Positions 1 through 13,503 of a stretch of DNA of 64,000 bases are shown piece by piece. Under the pieces are notes generated by a model. The model had not been told where the DNA came from, did not search any database, and saw only the letters and a list, made by a program, of their open reading frames with translations. Position 1 is the first letter of the stretch. Every line of letters starts with the position of its first letter. This DNA is from Oscheius dolichura (Eukaryota > Nematoda > Chromadorea > Rhabditida > Rhabditidae), in NCBI GenBank assembly GCA_932521035.1, contig OW051495.1, positions 5,580,001 through 5,644,000 on the forward strand. Direction: 5' to 3'. Position numbers and translations under genes: made by a program.

Positions 1-3000
1 CAATCGAGGTGATCAGAGGGTCGGGGTAGGTGACCTCTCCTTCATTCGGCACCAACATATAACTGGGGAACGAGTGGGGGATGGGTATCTGAAGAGGAAC
101 CCGTTTAGGTAGGTGGACACCAGACCGTAGCGTTGGGAGAAGCATCGAGGGCCGCAATGATGAGGTCCCTGGCCTCCCGGGTGTTGGGGACGTCGAACCT
201 CTTGAGGTAGGTGTGTTTGGCGGCCACCTTCTTCTGGGGGTCGTAGGGCCTCGAGAACTCCATATACAATTGATACTTCATGGTCGAGGTGAGATTTCCC
301 AATTGGACTCTGAAAAGGGGGCCATATCCGGTCGGGCGGGTGGCTACTCACTTCAACGCCTCCATGGAATCCTCCGAAATGAGCCAGAAGATTTCAGACT
401 CGGGTCGGAAATTGACAAACTAAACGGGGATGCCTTGCCCAATCGAGAAGAGAGTGGCCTACCAGAATGTCTTCGGGGGTGTAGTCCTTCAAGAAGGCCA
501 CCGTGTTTCGGGATCTTTGCAGCGAGTCTTTGTTGTTGGGAGTGAACCGGAGAGACATCGTATCTACCAGATATTGTTTATCCTTCTCTTCGGCCAATCG
601 CAATTCCCCTCCTTGTGCCTCTATTTGGTATAGGGGCTAGAAATGGTCTCTGTAACGGGTAAGGGGAGTACACCCACCGGATAGCCCTCAATAGATACTG
701 TCATAGTGACCCGGTCGGGGATCTGGACCTCTCCGATTTGATTCAAAAGGGCAAAAATGAGGAGAGGCAGCCAGACAAGGAGGATGATGGCCAGGATCAT
801 CGGCACACCCATGAAGTACCTGAAAATGAGAAGTGGACAATTAACAGCCGGCCTACTTGACGATAACTCCCTTGGGCTGGCCGCGAGGGGCTGGATAGTT
901 CTAAACATTAACATGAGTCCTGAGGGGAAGGGCCACCTACCGCCTCGAAGGTCCTAGCACACTTGAGGTTGTAGATGGTGGCGTAGAAGTTCTCCATGTT
1001 GAAGAAGTCGAAGAGGGGCATCGAGGTGTCTGTCCAGGTCCAATCGATGGCTGTCCGGAGCTCGAAGAGGAAGGGAACTGCCATGAAACTGGGGCCAAAT
1101 GAAAAAGAGAAGTCAAGAGGACTTACATTTTGAAGAAGACCATGTTGGCCAGTCCGTAGGCGTGTGTTAGGAGATTGCCTATACACAGCTGGGGGTAGCC
1201 GTTGCGGATCTGCCAGGCGGAGATGAGGAGGTAGAGACACTTGATGATGTACAGCGCCTGGGCCACGTGGTTCTCGAGGGATCCTCTTTTGGTTATGGTC
1301 GGGAGGATGAAGAATATCCAGGCGTGGAGGAAGACGACGATGAGCAGCTGGTAGGCAAGTTTGCCGTAGACCCACTTGCGGAGGTAGAGACCCCGGTCGA
1401 TGACGATCATGAAGGAGAAGATCATCAGCATCACCACCAGTGTCATAGGAATTCTGTTCTTCTGGAAAGAACGTATTCTCCCCCCTCATGTACCTCGGTC
1501 TCACCTGGATATCCCCGATGACATTGCCCGAGCCGCCTTCTCCGAAACTGGAATAGCCGAAGGCCACTATCAGGAAGGCGATGACGTCGAGTCCGAACAT
1601 GATCGGGTAGAGATCCCTGCGAATTTGCTCATGGCCAGCCCCCTCTCAACATACCTGATATAGCGGAATTTTGGATGGAAGAGCTGGTCGATGAAACGGG
1701 CGATGGGGTTCTTTTTAGTCGTGTCCTTCTTCTCCGGTACAGCTACAGTAGTCTCTATAACTGGAGATTATAAGAAGTTAGGGGGCATACCAGGAGGGGC
1801 CTCGACTGCCGTGTGGTAGCTGGTGGTGGGGTCATTGGAGGAGCTGCTGCGGGAATGGGCTATCGTCTCCATCGTCTGGACAGTCTCACTACAAAATAAA
1901 CAAAGTACTAACCACCGAGTCGGCGATGCCTCCGTTGACGAGGGTATCCTCTTGGAAGGTCACTGTGAGGTTGGCGTCCTTCCACAGGCCCAATTTCCTC
2001 AACATATATCGGTGGAAGAAGAGGGCGAACAGGAGAGGCACGTCGAAGGCGGCAAAGTTGCCCTGCCTTTGGAGACCGAGGGCCTTTGGCCAAGCTAGGG
2101 GCTCCGACGCTTGCTGGATCAGTTGATCCTCCTTGTTGAACTCCCAGATATTGAATTGGAATATGAATTTGCAGACGACCTGGAAAGGAGCAATGATGAC
2201 CAGGGAATAGAGAGGGACTGACCACAAACTCCGTGTAGGCGATCATGGCAACCCAGAAGGACTTGCTCGGCCGGGGATTGGAGAGGGTACCCCAGAAGAA
2301 GACCATCAGGGGCAGAGGCAGGGTGATCACACCTGGATAAAAGGCGTGACCGACTGGAGAAATACGAACCTCCGCCCATGGCATGGGCCAGGACAGCCAA
2401 AAAGTAGCAGACGTTGTCCGTATTAGCGGCCACGCAGTTGCCGATGGCGTTGATCAGCCTGGCCAGAGATGACCTCTTCATGAACTTGTTTTGTGCCTCC
2501 GTCTCCATTCTGCAAGCCTGTATAAACCTAGAGCAGTGGTCCTACTTTTCGATGTCCTTTTCCGTTTGTACCAGATGGAGGCTGGTGATGTCCATCTGGT
2601 TCCTCAGATCTGTCAGTTTGAGACTCGTGTTGGACAGGGACTCGGCCTCCGTCTCCTTCATCTTCTCCTTCTCCTTGGCCAGGACGAAGGCCACGTATCG
2701 ATGTTCCCGGGACATCTTGTTCAGTTGAACACTGATCATGTCCATCCCATTGCAGAGTATCTTCTTCACAAATCGGAATGCACCGACTATCTTGGACTCG
2801 TCCTTGTTGTCCTCTTCTGGCAGGGACACCTCAATATCAGAAGGTTCTACGACGTGGCCGGCCCCGTGCTGAAGATGATAAACTCAGAGGGGGAAGGGGA
2901 GAAAAAAAGACAACGCGGGGTGGAAACGTACCGTTTCGGAGGATGCGGGAGTGACCAGATGGCTCATCCGGGAGAAATTGTCCTTAATCTTCTCGGCTTC

Positions 3001-6000
3001 CTCGATGGCTTTGAGTGTCTCCCCGATGCGCTCGTCCCTACTTCCCGCAACGTAAACCAACTCAAACATGCTATTCTAGAGGAGTACGGTGGATGGCTAC
3101 CTGTCCAGGGTCCAGCTTGTCGAACTGCGTGGCTTCGGGGTCAACCTCGGGGACGAAGCTCTCGATTGGCTCGACGAGCTCGTCTGTGCTCGGGTCGTAG
3201 TCGAACATGTAGTAGTCTCCGGCACGCTTGGCTGAAATCAAGAGATTCATTGGGCAGGGGAAGACAGCTGGATTAGTTCGCGAAGCGGGTTGTGACTGTT
3301 AGAGGCGTGTGTGGCCAACTCAATGAGAACAGATTGCTGAGGCTGTTACAAACCGGGGAAGGTATGGTCGTCGACGGCGGAGACGGGACCGGCGGTCGAG
3401 GGACCAGCCGTCGAGGGGGTCCAGGACTCTGTTTTAGTTGGTTATTTGAGGAAAAAGAGAGAGATAGACAGATTTAGTAGATTAGGACACCCGTTGGACT
3501 GGCACTACACGAGTTACCCGAGGGATCACTTTCTGAGAGATCCGTCTCATCTAGTTCATCGACTACTGTGTTCTATTCGGAAAGGGAAGCGGGTCAATTT
3601 ACCTTGGCCGTAGGTCTCCGGCTCGAACATCACCACTCCCCGTGCCTGTTGCTTGTTGTACCTGAAATGCCGTGTCTGCCGGGGGATGGAGGGGCGAGTC
3701 ACCTCTCTCGGATGGCGTCCGTTCGTCTCCTGATCTCGTCGAACTTCTCCTGCTGCTGGATGTTCTGCTCCTTCATCTCCTTCTCGATCAACTGGTTCTT
3801 CAGCACTCCCCCTCTGGAAAATGGCATACGGTAACTGAAGGAACAGAAAAGGGAGGGGCCAGAACTCATAAGGACCAACGAAACCCAATGTTCCCGAGAC
3901 TACACTCCACTTACACGGAATCCTCTGTCGCGGCATATCTTTAAAGGGAGACGGTTAGTAGAAAGAGTCAGTAAGGAAGGGGAGGAGACGACTTACCGGT
4001 TGGCAAGGAGGATCTCCGATCTGTACTCGACCATACAATGCTGGAAGTACCACGAATGGAAACAGCGCATTTGGAAGACCAGAAAACCCAGGGCGACGAC
4101 GTCGAAGCCGATCTGTGCCTCGAGGGTGCTCACCGGGCACTTCTTGTCGTAGTCTTCGGCTAGAAGAGGTCATTGGTGAGAGGTATTTAAGGGACTCACC
4201 GCCAGGGAAGAGCGACTCCTTCCTACCGGAGATGATGGAGTTGACACAGTCTATGCTGAACAGTTGCCGGACGACACACCCCACTTTGCTATGGAGCTGC
4301 TCCAAAAAGACACATCCCACTACCTAGATATTAGTGGATAAAAGAGAAAAGAGAGGACGACACCTGGAGAGCCACCTTACAGAAGAGGGTAATGGTGGTG
4401 TAGCTGAGGAGTGTCTTCCACCTGGCCAGGGTGCTCTTGAAACTGTTCGACTCGGCGTTCATCACGTAGAGATTGTTGCCTTGCCAGAGGATCCAGAAGG
4501 TGAGTACAATGTATCCTGTTGAAGGGAGAAGTGAACCAGAGAAAAAGAGGAAACACTCACCCAGGGCAAAGAGGGAGGTTCCCCCGATTCCGGCTATCAG
4601 AGAGGCGATCAATGTTATCCAGTGGCCGTAGTGAAAGACGGCCATCTTCACAAAGTCCACCATACTTCTGTAATATGAGGAACATAAAAAGAGAGGAGGA
4701 GGAATCCTACTTCTGGTCGGCGATGAAGTCGTAGTGGGGATTCTCCGGTTTGAGGTAGTAGTGGTCATCCGGGTAGATGCTGTCGTTGTCCTCCCCCTCT
4801 ATCCGGAAGATTGTCAGCTAGAAGAGATTATTAGTCAAGGACAGGGGGATAAAAGAACCTGACAGGAGGCGGCCAGGAGGAGGAAGAAGTCGATGACGAT
4901 GTTCTGTGCCGGCCATCTGACGTCGTAGTCGGACAGGCCTGCCCAGATGTCGAAGTTGATGTTCTTGACGGGGGAGAAGGTCGCGTTGTCGGCTTTGAAG
5001 AGGTGGCTCCATGGGTAGTCTGAAACTCTCCCTCGTAATGAACTTGTTCCTCTTTTTCCCCTAGTAATGAACAAGAGACAAGAACCAGCTATCGAGTTTC
5101 CAGGGGAGATCACTTTCAGGGGGAGCAAGGAGCCGTGGAGTACAATGGATGGAGCGATCAGAAAGTGTGAAAAGTGACAGATGAACACCCGCAAAACGCA
5201 TGTCGATCAGTTTAAAGCGTAGTGCAATACAAACAAATCACCCACCGACACAGCTCTCCTGGGGCAGACCAACGTAGAGGGCGTACTGGATGGGCAGAAT
5301 GATGGACAGGTACAGCACGAAGATCGGCCACGTATTCCGGCAGACGGATCTGAAAGGGGGGAGATGGAAAGGATCGGGTCGGAGAGTACCTCTTGCTGAG
5401 GGCGAAGAATGCCAGCCAGATACACATGACGGCTCCGAGGAAGTCCATCCTCACCCAGGCGTCGATGCCCATCAGGATCATCGAGCATTCCAGGCCGAAT
5501 TTGAAGAACCAGTAGTCCATTATGAACTTAATGCCGTCGAGGAAACTCCGGTCAAAGTCCCGCATGGTGAACCCGGGGAAGATGAGCTTTTTGAGATCTT
5601 CGGACTCGCCCCTCCTTATCCTCATGTGCCTCTGCCGGTACACGACGACCGACTGGATCCCGAGGGCCACCATGGCCACCACCAAACCCTAAACAGAGGT
5701 CACTTCCCGAAAAGGGGGTATCCCCTACATTTAACAATTTCCAGGTGTCCTCGGCCTTTTGGACACCGAGCCAATCAGAGAAACTTTGGCTGGCGTTACA
5801 AGGCCCGCCAATATTGACCTGTCCAAAATCAGGGATATGTTGCAACTGAAAGGGGGCGGGGCCGCGTTTGATGTTGCCGACGAAACCCACCTGATAGATC
5901 ATTTTAAACACGGCTATAACCGCCAGATAGGCACACATTATTAGGCTGATGAGACCCGCGGCAGCGTTGGGGAGGCACAGCGCCAGACTCACCAATACTA

Positions 6001-9000
6001 TCAAGGGGAAGTAGAGGGCACATATCTGGAAGGGGTACGGTATCGGCCGTTAGGAGGGACCCACGTTGTTGGCCACGAAGCAGGCGACGATGATGAAGAC
6101 GATCTTGGAGATGTGGACCTCGGTGATGCGCCAGACCAGCTCGAGGAAGTCGTTGATGACCCTCGTCGCCTTCTCCGTCAGGGTGGCTTCTGTAATCAAT
6201 TTATTTGTCTGATCTCGCCACTATTTATCAATCGGCTGCCCCGGAAAAACAATATCTTCCTTCCGCCTGCCAGTGTAGTCAGATATAAAAAGGCCATAAA
6301 GACTAATCATTGGGTAATTCGATTGACTCCTCGGGGACTTATGACAATAGGATCGAGACATCTACCCGGAGGATGGCCCTTCCTTGGATCTCCTCTTCTT
6401 ATTTCCGAGAGAACGGAGATCAAACGGCCGAGGTTAGATGGCACGTCTAATTGGGAACCTTGTTGGGTTCCGCTCCTTATATCGCATGTGGTATAACAGT
6501 GAGTTTACTCGGAGGGGGATACGCCTGCTCATAAGTGGGGCTAGGTGCCTCTGTCCGACTTACTCCATAGCCGGGCCCGTTGCCTCCGCCGGAGCTGGGG
6601 CCGAGCCGCAATGATCGGGGCGGTCATGTCCTCCTCGTCTATATAGAGGAAGTCGTCGACGGTACTCGTGGTGCTGGTCATCGACTCCAGCATCATGTTC
6701 TTCTCACAGGGGGTCAGCAAGCGGACATTGCGGAGAGTGGAGGAGACCCTCGAGCGGGGTCGGTCCGGCCGTCTCCGCCGGGTCTTTATAGAGAATATAG
6801 CACGATTTACATAATAGTCGAGAATGTGAACCAATTCGGAGTATATCATCGTGTCGGGACCCAATAAGGGGGGCTCACGTCGTTCATAAAATAGATTTAC
6901 ACATCGAGGAAGCTGGCGCTATCAATTTTGAGGGTGGCCGCCCCTCGGCGAAAAATTCGTAGTCCGCCGGATTGTCACCAGGTTGCAAGGCAACTGACGT
7001 GGCGCCAAAACAAAATTGCTCACAAAATAGGCGGAACGTCGCGAGCTGGCGAAGGAGGCGACGAGATGAGGGGAGGACGGCCTCTCCTCCCGCCTTATTC
7101 CTTATTCTTTATTGGCCCTTTCCCTCTCAGTTCAACGTCTAACATGTTCCCATCCCCAGATATATTTGTTTCAAAAGTGGGAGTCTTATTTTGAGGAAGC
7201 CGTCTGTCTTCCCATCCATCTCGAGCTGTCGGCGCCCAAAAGCAAAAGAAGGCATCCAAATGACAGGGAAGAGGCACAAGCCAAACATATCCCCATTTGT
7301 TCGACTCTTTTTAGTTGTTTCTAACCATTTGAGTATTCCGACCAGGAGGGAGTCAAGTTAACGCGATGACCCCCATCACAGGTGATAATGGTCTGTTTAT
7401 TTCTGCCGGCTGGGCAGAATGCCCCCAACGGGAAAACACTTATTGACGATCACGGCCCATGTGACACGATGACCCTGACAAAAGAGTTAGTCAAAATACG
7501 GAAGGAGCCCGGGAATATCGGCCAGACAAGAAAAAAGTACAGTGGACCAGAAGACGCAGTCCGGCGAAATCTCCGCGGTAGAAAGTGAGATGATACGATC
7601 AATGCGATCTTCAAGAAGGAAGACAAACACCCGTGTGAACTGTACCCCGTCTGTATCACCGGCCGGGGATTGCCCCCAACTAACCTCTGGGGACGGGCTC
7701 CACCTCCTCCGGTGCCGCCTCGGCTTGGACCATCTTCATCCAGCGGCCGTGGAAGAACTTGAGCTGGAGAGTGGTGACTAGGAACAGCAGAATAGGCCAG
7801 AGAAGACGGACAAATAGTGATCTGAACTGGGTGTCCCCTGTCTCCGGACGGGCCTACCCCTTCTCTCCTCGGTCGGCGTAGTTGATCAGACCAATATCGT
7901 CATTCCACTCTTTGCTGAGACCCGTTAACTTTATCCAGACGTTAGGGAACTGAAAGTGTTCGTTTTATTCAGAGGAAACTGTCTCACATCTGGGAATTGG
8001 TAGACGTAGAGGGCGATGATCACAACTGCCGTGTAGATGACGGTGCCTAGCCAGAAGATGTAGGCGATGCCCCGGAAGAACCGAAGGGAGATCTGGAAGG
8101 ACGAGGGGACTGTGACCGGGGATAGGGGATACCTTAAAGTAGACGATGAGCAGAGACCAGATGACAAAGAAGCCGATCGTATAGAGGACGGTGTCCTTCT
8201 GGGTGGCGACGATCAGGAGGACGCCGGCTACGACGAATATCCAGACGGCGGCGAGCCGATTCGACAACCACGAGAACCAAACCGACGGCTAGGGGATTGA
8301 TATTCTGGCTCGAGTCGGCACTCACCGAATCTCTGGATGTCCTCCTCTCGGTGGCAACAGTCCGCCGCTGGTTGAAAGTACCGTAATGTGTCCGTAGTCT
8401 GGCTGTCCTCTCGTGCTCGCTCAACGCATCGTAATACCTGAACTGTTGATCAGGGGCCGGGGGAACTAGGGGCTACCTCTCTCGAAGGGCTAGACGAAGA
8501 AGGAGGAAGACGGGCAAACTGAGGAGAACCTGGAAGCTGTTGATAAATAGGGGCCGATTGAAACGGAGACAGATGACAGAATGGCGAACCGGTTGGCTTG
8601 ATAACCCCCTTTTAACCGCACTACTGCCTATTCGAGATGAGAGATATGCGCTTGTTTCCGTGTTGGGGAAGGGTGATTACAGGCCGGCATCCGGACAGTT
8701 TGGACAGGCGCTGTTTTGGCAGAAGGGCTGGCATTGTTTTTGTTTCGTTGGCCCGGCTGTACCAGAAATTTCAAGGCTGAACTTTGGGGGATTGGTGGAG
8801 CGGAAAAGGACTCATTCCCAATGCATTCCAATATTCCCCAGGCATTTTTCAGTCACCTTGAGTGACCTCTGGGAAGATAGGGAAGGAAATGGCCGGGGAG
8901 GTTATCAAAGGGGAGGATGGAATGGGAAGAACGCCTGCGACTGGGGGAAGAATACAAACACTCGGAGAAGGGGAGAAGGGTCGCTTACTCATCGCCGTGA

Positions 9001-11694
9001 GTCAGGCCGCCGTGGTTTTCTGTATTTTGACTAGTTCCCAGTGTTCGACACCCCCCAAACGACAAGACCTCGCTACAAATCGCATAAGCGGATTTCCCAT
9101 TTACGTTGGCAGCCGGGCCATTCCCGTCGGTATGGGCAGGGAGAGGGAAAGTCCCCAGTGGAGAATTCGGACTATTTCACTTATATTGACATTCCCCCGA
9201 ACTGTTCAATACTGGCAAAAAAGGGTGGGTCTGGGCATTGATTACCGTACAAAAAGGATTTCTCGGGGAAATAATACAATGAGCAGATGCCGCTGTTTGG
9301 ACAGCCGACTTCGCCGTCGATTGATTCAACGGCGAAACGGCAATTTTGGAATGGAAAACGAGGAAACGACGGACCTTGACCAGAAGGGTGATGAAGGCAT
9401 TCTCCATGCTCGAGGCGCTGATGATGCCGAGCATCTTGCACCAGTTGGGCAGGGGGATCTCGTCCGCCTTCCAGTCCATGCTGCAGAAGTATTGGAGGAC
9501 GAGGAGGATCTGTGAGAGGAGGATGAGGAGACTGGAGGAGAGAGTACCTCGATGTAGAGGAGGAGGATGGGGGCCAGTCGGAAGCAGGCATTCCTCGTGT
9601 CCTTGAACATCCAGAGGATACATCCCCAGACGAGGAGGATGAGTCCAAAGATGGAGTGGTAGAGGAGGGCCCAGACCTGAAGACGGGGGTGGAGGAGGGA
9701 GGGCAGGGGACACGGACCATGATTGCCATGAGAGAGAGGGAGTAGGCATGGCGGAGAGAGTAGAAGATGGCCGGCACCACGAAGCCCTCGGAGACGGTGA
9801 ACTCGTTGTTCGTGACATCTAGAACTACGGGTCACACGGAGACAACAGATATTGGTTGACCACGGCAAGGAACTCGGGGTGTGGCCAGAAAGGACAGGGA
9901 GAGATCAAACCACTGCAAAACACACCTCTCTCACCCCGGAAGATCTGGCTGATCTTGTGCCGGTCGACGACCTTCGAGGTGACCTTGCGCATCGGGATGC
10001 CATGGGGTTGCTCGGCCTGCTCGGCAGACGTGTCGTGGTCCTCGGCGGGGAGTAGCTGCAAGTCACAATGTTTATCTATTTCGAAGGGGGAGGTTGTCGG
10101 GTCGGCGGTGGTTAGAGAACGAAAAGTGAGGATGAGTCAAAGGCCTCCAAAAAGATACCAAAGTTGCTCCTCGGGGTCTGTGACTCTCCGAGTTTTCCGC
10201 AGAGGAGAGACCAGTTGAAGTCGTTTCTCTTTCTCTCGGGGAGTTCTAAACAAAAAGCGTGAACACACAATTCACATGCATCTTTTCTATATTTTATATC
10301 TTTTTTTGGGCTGACACAAGAGACGACAACATGCGGTTATTACGGTAACTCGGGAGAGGCAACTGACCTCCTCGTGCACGGACGACTCGTGGGTCTCGTC
10401 GTCCTCGAAATACGTACGACAGCCATTGCGGGTGAAGAGGAGCTGGATTATGAGCAGGTAGTAGAAGAGCTGAAGGGACAGGTTAGAGAGGGGGAAAGGG
10501 GGGAGGAGGCACCAGGAGACAGACGGGACTGGCGAAGACCGGCCACTCGTTGGACATGTTCAGGGGGAAGGCCCACCAACGGTCACAGGTGTTGACGAAC
10601 AGGGCCGACAGCCCGACTAGTCTGGAACGGGGAATGTCTCCTAGGGGAGAGGGGCTACCTGGCAACGATGTTATTCGGCGGGAGCCACGTTTGGAAGAAG
10701 GGGATCTGGTAGAGGTAGACGAGCAGTAGATGGGCCACCAACCAGCCTAGGATAATCTGAAGAGGGTGGAATAAGGAGGGGAGGAGACCGTACCCATTTG
10801 ATCTTGTTGTAAGCGCCATGGCGGAGGGGCTTGTAGAGGGACCACCATGTGGAGATGAAGAGGAAGCAGAGGAAGTAGAGGAGACTCAGCAAACTGGGCT
10901 GGATACTCCCGATGACGGCTGCCAGGATAATGATGAGCACGTTGGACAGCCTTCGAAGGGACATGGACAGCTGGACGAGGGGACGCCGGGTTGCCTCGGG
11001 GCCGGACGTCGGGCTCTGGGCCCCGTCCCGGATCTGCTGGACATCCCCGACTGTGTCGAGTTCCTCACTCCGGTGGGACAGCAGATTCACCAGGAGGAAT
11101 GTGAGGGCGGAGAAGATGAAGGCCACGATCTCGGGCATGATGGTCCGGGCCGACTCGAATTGGTCATCCCCCTTGAATCGGATGAGTCCCGTGTACCGTA
11201 GCCATTCGATGCCGGTGTTGTTACATATTCGATGGTAGGAGACCTCGTCCGGTCGGATAACTTTCTCGGTTATCTGATAGGCTGACTGGGCGATGAGGGT
11301 GAATGTACAGTAAACCAGGGAGAGTAGGGTAAACCCGCGGATGCCGTCTGAACTCCTTTGTGGGGAGACCCAGAGGGAACTCACTGGAGACGGGGAGGTT
11401 GGACTCTATGGAGGGGAGAAGGGGACATATCAGGGCCAGGAGCACATAGACACTCGAGAGCAGACTCGGCCGGAGTATGGCCGCTGAAAACGGAATTGTT
11501 TAGGGGTTCCCTTTGCCTCGCGGGCGCCTGTCCGGAAAGGTGACCTCTGTGTCCAACGCGCGCCAACAACTGCCCTTCAAAAACGCTGGCAGCCGATGGA
11601 TATCTGGCCCCAATTAACGGGAACACCCACCGAACAGAAGAGACGCCGGGAAAACACACTTCAAACAGAGTGACTTGACTAGCGGGGCTACCAT
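1..11694 (-). CDS. piezo: Piezo mechanosensitive cation channel, 3' end cut by window edge
   Basis: Piezo is a trimeric plasma-membrane channel opened by membrane tension. The gene is split into many exons separated mostly by introns of about 25-45 nt, with a few larger ones (for example near 6.9-7.65 kb, 8.5-9.3 kb and 10.05-10.35 kb). The start is the ATG at 11694-11692; exon 2 (about 11387-11486) encodes the first hydrophobic segment with the family pattern [20 protein letters not shown]. Family landmarks follow in order: the FKFGLE segment near 5.5 kb, DYPW at 5011-5022, the beam coiled coil near 3.72-3.83 kb, the anchor with NLKCARTFE near 0.96-1.0 kb, the outer pore helix near 0.75-0.83 kb, and the extracellular cap from 0.72 kb to the edge, including SIEGYPVG and KDYTPEDI. 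The final inner pore helix and C-terminal domain lie outside the window. Identity is certain; exact internal exon borders are not. GC-rich throughout. Confidence 0.96.
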
Positions 11695-12324
11695 TGCTCT
11701 CCAGCCGACTGTTATCTTCTCATTGGCCTGAAACTTCTTGTTTTTGGGGCAAGTAATAGTAGAAAAAGGAAGCTATAGGAGACAGGGGAACGGAATGCGG
11801 GGGACCACAACAATGAATCAGACAAATTGTTCAGGCATGCGATCGATTTTTGAACCAGTTCAGGTCTGCTGTTGACTCTACGAATTGATACGGAGCAGTA
11901 TTTTGACTAGCCCAAATAAGGAAGAGAGTCGATTTGCGGCCGAGGGACAGCGGAAAACAAATCGTGGGGGGAGGAGCGGTGACCAGCGTAGTAACTTGAG
12001 CGTCTTTACAATGGTGTTCGGACATTTTAACGGGAAAGAGGGAGCCTATCCCCTCAGTAATCATCCTCTAAACTTATGAAAATAAGGAAATGTTGGATAA
12101 GAGGGAGCCAGCGGGAATCGGAAGGCGGGATCACTTGTGTTTGTTTATTACCCCCGTCGGAGTCACGCCAGGCAGAAAATGCCGTGACAGAGTACGTAGT
12201 GACGGCGCAAAAATCTGATTCGAAAGTTCCCAAAAATTTGAAGACTCCTCCATTTTCATCAGCTTTTCGATTTATTACAGGGCCAGTTATTTTTATCTAA
12301 CATATAACAATAGTTTCAGGCAAG
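11695..12324. promoter_or_regulatory. Divergent intergenic region between Piezo and UPF0462-A
   Basis: About 630 bases separate two head-to-head start codons, so the region must carry both promoters. Base composition changes here from the GC-rich Piezo gene to AT-rich sequence. I see no clear TATA box, repeat or conserved ORF. Regulatory function is inferred from position only. Confidence 0.4.
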
Positions 12325-13268
12325 ATGTCGTATATGATGATTGGAGATGAGGAGGTTTAGTTTATGATGACTGATGATGAGGAAGATTTCAGGTCGAAAT
12401 CGACACAGAAAGAGAAATCGACCTAAAAGCATTGCCAGGATACAGCTATACCATCGACAAGACCTGGGAAGGTTCTCCTGTGACACACGAGCCATTCAGT
12501 TTTGAAATGAAATGGCACTTTCAAAAAATTCCCGGACGACCTCATAAAAGAGTAGTCACAATAGAATTTGAGGTTAGTTTTACGCTTTCTTTCTTTCAAA
12601 TTGGTTTTAGGGACCACTTTTCGATGATCCAGAACCGGAAGATCCGCCCGGCATCACTCCTGGGGCAAGTTGTTTAGCCTATTTGTTTCTATTTTACATT
12701 ATTTAGTTATGGAATCATGAAGTTGTAGAATTTTTCTTCGCAAATGATCGGAATCAGTATCTTGAGGTGGAAGTAGGCCCACACGGTCATTGGCTATGTT
12801 TACTATTTGATGGCGTTAGGAAACCGTTTAATAATGGTTACTTAATACTTAATTGATGGCATTTTTTATTTTTCTTTAGGAGAAGAATTGGAACTTGTCG
12901 TATCTAACAAAATCATTGGATTTGACAAGTGGAAGTGTCGTTTGGAGATTCCTTTAGCATATTTTCCTGGAAGTATGATTTTTTTGTATATTTTGTTCAA
13001 AACACTATTCAGATGTAAGCAGATTCAATTCATTCGCTATCCATGGAACCGGAGACGAGCGCGTTTATGAAGCGTTCAATCCAGTAACCGACGGCACGTT
13101 TTCGGTATATTTGTTTCTTTTTACTAATCTCATATTCCGTAGGAGCCCGACTTCCACCGGTTGCAATTTTTTAAAAGATTCAATCGAGCTAAAATTATTC
13201 CGGACGGCTACGGGCATAGACCTTTTGCCGACTTCAAATATGGTGATCTGTGGGAAGGGCATTCTTAG
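12325..13268 (+). CDS. UPF0462 (C4orf33-like) protein, copy A, cytosolic form
   Basis: Homolog of human C4orf33/UPF0462, a conserved single-domain beta-rich protein without an established biochemical role. The start ATG at 12325 opens a 30-base exon (MSYMMIGDEE) followed by a 38-nt intron; later exons carry the family signatures YTIDKTWEGSPV, WNHEVVEFFFANDRNQYLEV, EVGPHGHWLC, NSFAIHG, YEAFNPV and EPDFHRLQFFKRF, ending at the TAG at 13266-13268. Six introns of 38, 38, 38, 43, 40 and 38 nt were read directly. No signal peptide or membrane segment is present. The gene is AT-rich and lies 235 bases upstream of a second copy on the same strand. Family assignment is strong; the first exon is my choice because it gives an in-frame ATG and a standard 38-nt intron. 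Confidence 0.9.
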
Positions 13269-13503
13269 CTATACAATAGGGTTATTGTTCACATTTTTTG
13301 GGTCCGGCGTCATTTCGTTTTAGCCTCTACACGGGTTAACACACCCCTTTTTTTCGCTTTCGTCTGTTATTTGTCATTATACATCATTTGTCAAATTGAG
13401 ATTCAGTAAATAAATTATAAATTTCTCGTTGTCTCTGCACTGTACATGTTGTACTATACTTCGTGGAGTTAATGCGATAACGATTGATTAGTCGTCTGGG
13501 CAA

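Noticed and set aside
1-11700. Many long plus-strand reading frames opposite Piezo
   Set aside because: They run antisense through GC-rich exons, break at the short introns of the minus-strand gene and match no family; they are shadows of biased codon use.
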